A stretch of DNA of 37,681 bases from an uncultured Bacteroidaceae bacterium. Its GTDB lineage: Bacteria; Bacteroidota; Bacteroidia; Bacteroidales; Bacteroidaceae. Below, one piece after another: positions 33,687-37,681 of the stretch. The position numbers and the translations under genes were made by a program. The notes beneath the pieces are model-generated. The model ran no database searches. It was not told where the DNA came from and was given only the letters and a program-made list of their open reading frames with translations. Numbering within the stretch: the stretch's first letter is position 1; every line of letters starts with the position of its first letter. The stretch lies in the NCBI GenBank assembly GCA_904502185.1, contig CAJGDX010000010.1, positions 1-37,681 of the forward strand, written 5' to 3'.

Positions 33687-33736
33687 AACATCAACTTAAA
33701 ATATACATAAAACTATTTTGCAAATACTGACACGAA

Positions 33737-35359
33737 CTATGCAGCAGTCACAATCTCACCGGTAAACTCAATCCAGCTGCTACCTGTGTAGGTAACCACA
33801 GTGCCGGCAGAGAAGCGCAAAGTTGAGCCATCCTCCTTGTAAACGTCGGCAGTAAGAATTACAACATCGTTCACAGCAGGCGATGAGGGCAGATTGTCTG
33901 AGCTTATCACACGTGAGGCACCGGGAATACTGCGCGAAGCGACACTTGCACCATTCACCCAGATATGAGAGTAACCCTTCAGGCAAAGGCAGTCGATTGT
34001 CATCACCACCTCACGTTTAGCCTCTTCACCCTCAACCTTTTCGCTCTTGCAATCCTCGTTCTTCATCCAATAGCGCACAAGACCATTCTCGTCAATCAAT
34101 CCACCGCAGTGTGAATAACCGAGAGCATCCAAAGTGGGATCATGCACCAAAGAAATATCACCGAACACAGTATGAATCTTGGTACATTCGATGCCAAACA
34201 CAGTGCTTCCCGACACAGTGATATTCTTGTGCAGTGTCATGTCGATTCTCTGAATATCGTTCAGCAACTGCTTGCCGAGCAACCACACAGCCTTCTTCGA
34301 ACAGTTATAACCTGTGAATTTCACCATAGAAAGGTTGATAAGGTCAGCAAAAGTGATTGTGGCAGAAAGGTCATACTGACGTTTGAACTGCCAACGCAAA
34401 CCCTTTGAGAAATAATCCCACTGGTAACCCATGGCAGCATCCATCGCCTGCACTTTGAATTTTCCGGGCTGACCCACCCACGCTGTACGACACGACTCAA
34501 GACGGAACTGACGGAGTACCGCCTCGGCTATCTGCGACTGACTGAAAGGCAAACGCTTCTTCTGAGCCTTGAAATAGTCGCTGACAATGCTGTTGCACAA
34601 CTGCTTCTGCAAATACATGCGTTCGGGAACAGGCACAATGGTGCTGGGAGCAATGTACTTCTGGGTTTCATACGCTGCCGAAGAGAGCAGGATGACCTCC
34701 GTACCGGCAGGAATAGTGGGAACCACACAATAATCGTCGGTCGAATTTACCTTAGGACCATTGACAGCCATAGCAATAGGAGCTTCGGTAGTGCTGTTCT
34801 TGCCTACAAAGAAGAGCATAAGGTCGACACCGGGAAGTTCCACCTGACCGGTTGTATCGAAGCCATTAACACCCTTACAGATGGCTGTGTAATACTCCTG
34901 GAAAATCTTGCGGTCGCCAGTGGTAGCAAAAGGAATCTCGGCACGTGTGGCACTGATACCCTTGTACTCGGCAGAGGTTGTTGCCTTGGAACGTTTCTCA
35001 TCAACCAGATAGTGGTCGACTTCGAAAGAGGTCACAGGCACCTGACGCACGATACGACGCTTGATTGTGTCGATGACGCTCTCGTCACTTGCCACCATTG
35101 TAATTTTGTCATCAATCTCGGGCTGAATGAAGTCGCCGCCAAGTTCCGAAGCATTTGATACCGTGGTCGCCGCACCGTTTCCATGAGAACGTACACCGGC
35201 AATACCGGGCGAAGCCGAAGGTGTGCCGGGCGACACCACAGTGGCCATAGCCATCAACAACGAGCCACTGTTCTCCTCAAACATCAACAGAGCAAGGCTC
35301 ACCAACGAAAGAAGAACAAACAGAGGATTCTTCTTCAGAAACTGAAAAAACTTTTTCAT
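33737..35359 (-). CDS. Major-capsid-like protein with hydrophobic N-terminus
   Basis: 540 residues. Residues 1-11 are basic (MKKFFQFLKKN), residues 12-27 form a strongly hydrophobic stretch (PLFVLLSLVSLALLMF), and a Ser/Pro/Gly linker follows. The body is mixed alpha/beta with DKITMVASDESVIDTIKRR, SFEVDHYLVDEKR and WQFKRQYDLSATITFADLINL, and a C-terminal small beta domain. No catalytic motif is visible. Position after a scaffold-like gene and before adaptor-type genes, plus size, gives the capsid call; I did not see an unmistakable HK97 signature. An encapsulin would be about half this length. Alternatives are a membrane-anchored surface protein or a microvirus-type capsid; the neighbours favour a tailed-phage head. 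Confidence 0.55.
   Translation of the reverse strand: MKKFFQFLKKNPLFVLLSLVSLALLMFEENSGSLLMAMATVVSPGTPSASPGIAGVRSHGNGAATTVSNASELGGDFIQPEIDDKITMVASDESVIDTIKRRIVRQVPVTSFEVDHYLVDEKRSKATTSAEYKGISATRAEIPFATTGDRKIFQEYYTAICKGVNGFDTTGQVELPGVDLMLFFVGKNSTTEAPIAMAVNGPKVNSTDDYCVVPTIPAGTEVILLSSAAYETQKYIAPSTIVPVPERMYLQKQLCNSIVSDYFKAQKKRLPFSQSQIAEAVLRQFRLESCRTAWVGQPGKFKVQAMDAAMGYQWDYFSKGLRWQFKRQYDLSATITFADLINLSMVKFTGYNCSKKAVWLLGKQLLNDIQRIDMTLHKNITVSGSTVFGIECTKIHTVFGDISLVHDPTLDALGYSHCGGLIDENGLVRYWMKNEDCKSEKVEGEEAKREVVMTIDCLCLKGYSHIWVNGASVASRSIPGASRVISSDNLPSSPAVNDVVILTADVYKEDGSTLRFSAGTVVTYTGSSWIEFTGEIVTAA
35279..35326 (-). other. Predicted hydrophobic segment (residues 12-27) of the capsid-like protein
   Basis: Sixteen almost entirely hydrophobic residues preceded by lysines, like a signal anchor or uncleaved membrane helix. 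Such a segment is unusual at the start of a capsid protein. Confidence 0.6.
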
Positions 35360-35422
35360 AAATAACAGATTAAAATTATTGATTAATAATATTTGTCAAC
35401 ACACATCAACGAGCATCGGGTT

Positions 35423-36202
35423 TTAAGCCTTCAAAGCCGAATCGATAAGCGAATTTGTACTATCGGGACGCTCTTGCTGAACAGGAGCAACACTGTTCAT
35501 ACCCTTGGGCATGCCGTCGCCGAAAGTCTCCTGCATACGTCTGATGTTGGTATTTCGTCCCTTAACATTTCCCGCGGCAAAGGCATCCTCAACATCCTTC
35601 TCGTAAGTAACCGCATGGTCAAGCGCCTGACACACTTCGGCAGAGTAGGCACCCGACAGGATAGGAAAGACAAGCTGTTCCCAAACTTTGTCGAGAAACT
35701 CGGAAGGGTCGTAACCACGTTCGCGACAAAAGCCCTCGATTACAGGTCGGCTTTTCTCAAGATTCTCTTCATAGGCTCGTCGATTGCTGGCAATCTCATA
35801 GGCCTCTCTGCGACGCTCTTCATCCAGCTGCAACATCTCTTCATACTCGGGCGAGCCCTCTTCGAAGTCAAGAAAAGACTTGCCATAGTAACGCGCCATT
35901 GCTGCATGAGCGCTACGCTTGCCATACACAATATCGGCCAGCAACTGTCCCAGGCGAGGATCTTGTTCCAACACTGCTGCAAGTTGCTTGTTCTGCTCGA
36001 TGTTTCTGCGCAGATACTCTTTCAGAGCCTCTTGCGATTCCATGTCATCGAGTCGGAACTCCTCGCCAAAAAATTCCTGCAACCACTCCTCGAGTGATGA
36101 ATAAGGGTTCACTGCAGCAGCACTTCCGGGCTGCACAGCAGGAGCATCGGCACCGGCTGTCTGAGCAGGAACACCCTCATGATTCTGATAATTCATATCC
36201 AT
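35423..36202 (-). CDS. Capsid-scaffold-like protein
   Basis: 259 residues, first gene of the cassette. An Ala/Gly/Pro-rich start (residues 1-35) is followed by a long acidic, highly charged helical region (LEEWLQEFFGEEFRLDD, RRNIEQNKQLAAVLEQDPRLGQLLADI, LDEERRREAYEIASNRRAYEENLEK) and a Ser/Asn-rich tail. Composition, length and location ahead of a 540-residue capsid-like gene fit tailed-phage scaffolding proteins. No family can be named with certainty. A TTACTTTG -7-like box lies at 36230-36237 on this strand. The next gene starts after 63 bases. Confidence 0.55.
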   Translation of the reverse strand: MDMNYQNHEGVPAQTAGADAPAVQPGSAAAVNPYSSLEEWLQEFFGEEFRLDDMESQEALKEYLRRNIEQNKQLAAVLEQDPRLGQLLADIVYGKRSAHAAMARYYGKSFLDFEEGSPEYEEMLQLDEERRREAYEIASNRRAYEENLEKSRPVIEGFCRERGYDPSEFLDKVWEQLVFPILSGAYSAEVCQALDHAVTYEKDVEDAFAAGNVKGRNTNIRRMQETFGDGMPKGMNSVAPVQQERPDSTNSLIDSALKA

Positions 36203-36229
36203 GATTTTTAAGTTTTTTGATTACGTCGG

Positions 36230-36237
36230 CAAAGTAA
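36230..36237 (-). promoter_or_regulatory. Possible -7 box for the capsid-type cassette
   Basis: Minus-strand TTACTTTG differs by one base from TAnnTTTG and lies 28 bases ahead of the scaffold-like start. No -33 TTTG at the right spacing. It is the only candidate seen in the 240-base divergent gap. Confidence 0.3.
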
Positions 36238-36394
36238 TATCAGAATCGAACTTTCGAGTTTGCTGAATTAACACTTAGAAAAGTGGCAAAGAAATATTTT
36301 TTAAAATTCGAAGAAACGCCTTCGCGTACATTAATAAATAAAGTAGAAACATCACACATCACCATTGACGGCAATAAAGCAAGAAGAAATAAAT

Positions 36395-36426
36395 TTTGTA
36401 TGGTAACGCAAAAAAGAATATATTTG
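36395..36426 (+). promoter_or_regulatory. Bacteroidales-type promoter for the queA-like gene
   Basis: TTTG at 36395-36398, 20 bases, then TATATTTG at 36419-36426: an exact -33/-7 consensus. Transcription would start near 36433, only about 10 bases ahead of the ATG at 36443 and 28 ahead of the in-frame ATG at 36461. Confidence 0.75.
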
Positions 36427-36442
36427 CAGAGCCAAACTTTTT

Positions 36443-37675
36443 ATGTCAACAAAGAAAAATATGACAAGCGTAAAAGAGATAGAAATAGCCGAATACAACT
36501 ACCCCCTACCGGACGAAAGAATAGCAAAATACCCCTTGAAAGAGCGCGATAGTTCCAAACTGCTCATATACAACAAGGGAGAAATTTCGGAAGACACCTT
36601 CCGCAACCTTGCCGACCATATTCCGGCAGGAAGCCTGATGATATTCAACAACACCAAGGTTATTCAGGCACGACTGCGTTTCCGCAAGCCGACGGGTGCT
36701 CAGATAGAGGTATTTTGTCTCGAGCCCGAAAGCCCAAACGACTATGCACTTATTTTCCAACAGACCGAAAGTTGTGTATGGCAAGCCCTTGTCGGAAATT
36801 CCAACAGATGGAAAAGCGGCACACTGACACAGAGCGTAAACGTTGCCGGCAAAGAGATAACATTGACAGCCGAACGCATCAGCAGTCCATCGTCAATAAA
36901 CTCCGTACGCTTAAGTTGGGACGGAGGAATAACATTTGCCGAACTGCTCGAAAGTGTAGGCGAACTTCCCATTCCGCCCTACCTTAACCGAAAGACCGAA
37001 GAGAGCGACAAAAACACCTACCAGACAGTCTACTCCAAGATAAAAGGTTCGGTAGCAGCACCCACCGCAGGGCTTCACTTCACCCCAACGGTATTCGAAA
37101 ACCTGCGCAGCAACAATGTAGAGTGTCGCGAAGTGACACTGCATGTAGGTGCCGGCACATTCAAGCCTGTAAAAAGCGACCTTATTGCCGACCACGAAAT
37201 GCACGAGGAGTATATTGAGGTAAGCAAGGAACTCATCGAACGTCTTATAGCAGCAGAGGCAGCAACCATAGCAGTAGGAACCACCTCGGTACGAACCATC
37301 GAGAGCCTTTACTTCCTTGGCGAGTCAGTTGCAGAAGAACCTGCAACCGACCCCGCCACCCTGCACGTCGACCAATGGACACCATACGAAAAGGAGCACA
37401 CCATGAGCGCAGTTGAATCACTGAAGGCGTTGCACACATACATGGAACATCATGGACTTGAGAAGATACATGCACATACCCGCATAATGATAGCTCCGGG
37501 ATACAAATACCGCATAGTAAAAGCCATCGTCACCAATTTCCACCAGCCCCAAAGCACCCTGCTGTTGCTTGTATCGGCATTCGTATCGGGAAATTGGAAA
37601 AAAATATACGAATATGCACTAAGCAACGGATTCCGTTTCCTCAGCTACGGTGACAGTTCACTTCTGATACCATAA
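36443..37675 (+). CDS. queA: QueA-like S-adenosylmethionine:tRNA ribosyltransferase-isomerase, long form
   Basis: 410 residues (canonical QueA is about 345-355). Family segments are YNYPLPDERIAKYPLKERDSSKLL, IFNNTKVIQARLRF, SVAAPTAGLHFTP, EVTLHVGAGTFKPV and VTNFHQPQSTLLLLVSAF. The enzyme adds the cyclopentane ring to preQ1-modified tRNA, making epoxyqueuosine. Relative to canonical QueA there is an extra stretch of about 42 residues between TIES and the APGYKY segment (37307-37483). By family memory this is a divergent Bacteroidetes paralogue. The start at 36443 is used; 36461 (MTSVKEIEI) is possible and fits the promoter spacing better. Confidence 0.78.
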   Translation: MSTKKNMTSVKEIEIAEYNYPLPDERIAKYPLKERDSSKLLIYNKGEISEDTFRNLADHIPAGSLMIFNNTKVIQARLRFRKPTGAQIEVFCLEPESPNDYALIFQQTESCVWQALVGNSNRWKSGTLTQSVNVAGKEITLTAERISSPSSINSVRLSWDGGITFAELLESVGELPIPPYLNRKTEESDKNTYQTVYSKIKGSVAAPTAGLHFTPTVFENLRSNNVECREVTLHVGAGTFKPVKSDLIADHEMHEEYIEVSKELIERLIAAEAATIAVGTTSVRTIESLYFLGESVAEEPATDPATLHVDQWTPYEKEHTMSAVESLKALHTYMEHHGLEKIHAHTRIMIAPGYKYRIVKAIVTNFHQPQSTLLLLVSAFVSGNWKKIYEYALSNGFRFLSYGDSSLLIP

Positions 37676-37681
37676 TAGAGC

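Noticed and set aside
33737..35359. Encapsulin or microvirus capsid for the 540-residue protein.
   Set aside because: Encapsulins are about half this length, and microvirus loci carry replication and pilot genes, not scaffold- and adaptor-like neighbours. Kept only as weak alternatives.
31613..36442. Attachment sites, integrase or tRNA at the edges of the capsid-type cassette.
   Set aside because: I compared both flanks by eye and saw no matching direct repeat, integrase frame or tRNA.
1..37681. CRISPR arrays, rRNA or tRNA genes, riboswitches.
   Set aside because: No regularly spaced repeats, no tRNA-like cloverleaf or rRNA sequence, and no recognised riboswitch core were seen; the repeated motif after tdh is a two-and-a-half copy hairpin unit with unequal spacing.

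Overview
The window reads as chromosome of a Bacteroidales bacterium, probably Prevotellaceae or a close relative. This rests on several -7 boxes of the form TAnnTTTG (some with a -33 TTTG 19-20 bases upstream), a TamB/TamL pair with a lipoprotein TamL, a Bacteroidetes-style capsule export set, a C-terminal tail resembling short type IX sorting tails, and L-serine and L-threonine catabolic genes. The genus is not resolved from sequence alone.

Layout. 1-1407: divergent kbl (cut by the window edge) and tdh, the threonine-to-glycine route. 1406-2345: non-coding stretch with tandem hairpin units, a strong terminator-like hairpin, and a 675-base block with terminal inverted repeats and an 8/9-base flanking direct repeat, which looks like a MITE-type or decayed insertion element full of hairpins. 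2354-7044: an NAD-binding sugar-reductase-like protein, then (minus strand) sdaA and an S9 peptidase as an operon ending in a clear terminator. 7215-9247: a Wzi-like outer-membrane protein and a small lipoprotein, converging on a six-gene minus-strand capsule/exopolysaccharide operon (9257-17552: SLBB exporter, Wzz-like, flippase, polymerase, two glycosyltransferases). 17817-26129: tamL and tamB, preceded by a fucP-type symporter. 26328-29067: plus-strand operon ttcA, DUF486, menG/ubiE, menA. 29048-31561: a BASS-family transporter and a secreted esterase-like protein. 31704-36202: six minus-strand genes resembling the head-morphogenesis core of a tailed phage (scaffold-like, major-capsid-like, a short conserved-looking protein, head-tail adaptor-like, two small proteins) with no terminase, portal, tail, lysis or integrase gene. 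36443-37675: a long, divergent QueA-like protein.

How it fits together. The housekeeping parts are ordinary: amino-acid fermentation (threonine, serine, peptides), menaquinone synthesis, tRNA modification, outer-membrane assembly, and surface polysaccharide export. The part most worth pursuing is the isolated, intact-looking capsid-type cassette sitting between an esterase gene and the queA-like gene, with a hydrophobic N-terminus on the presumed capsid protein and a 13-base-pair hairpin separating the capsid gene from the genes after it. It may be a domesticated capsid system or a prophage remnant. The second is the MITE-like element after tdh.
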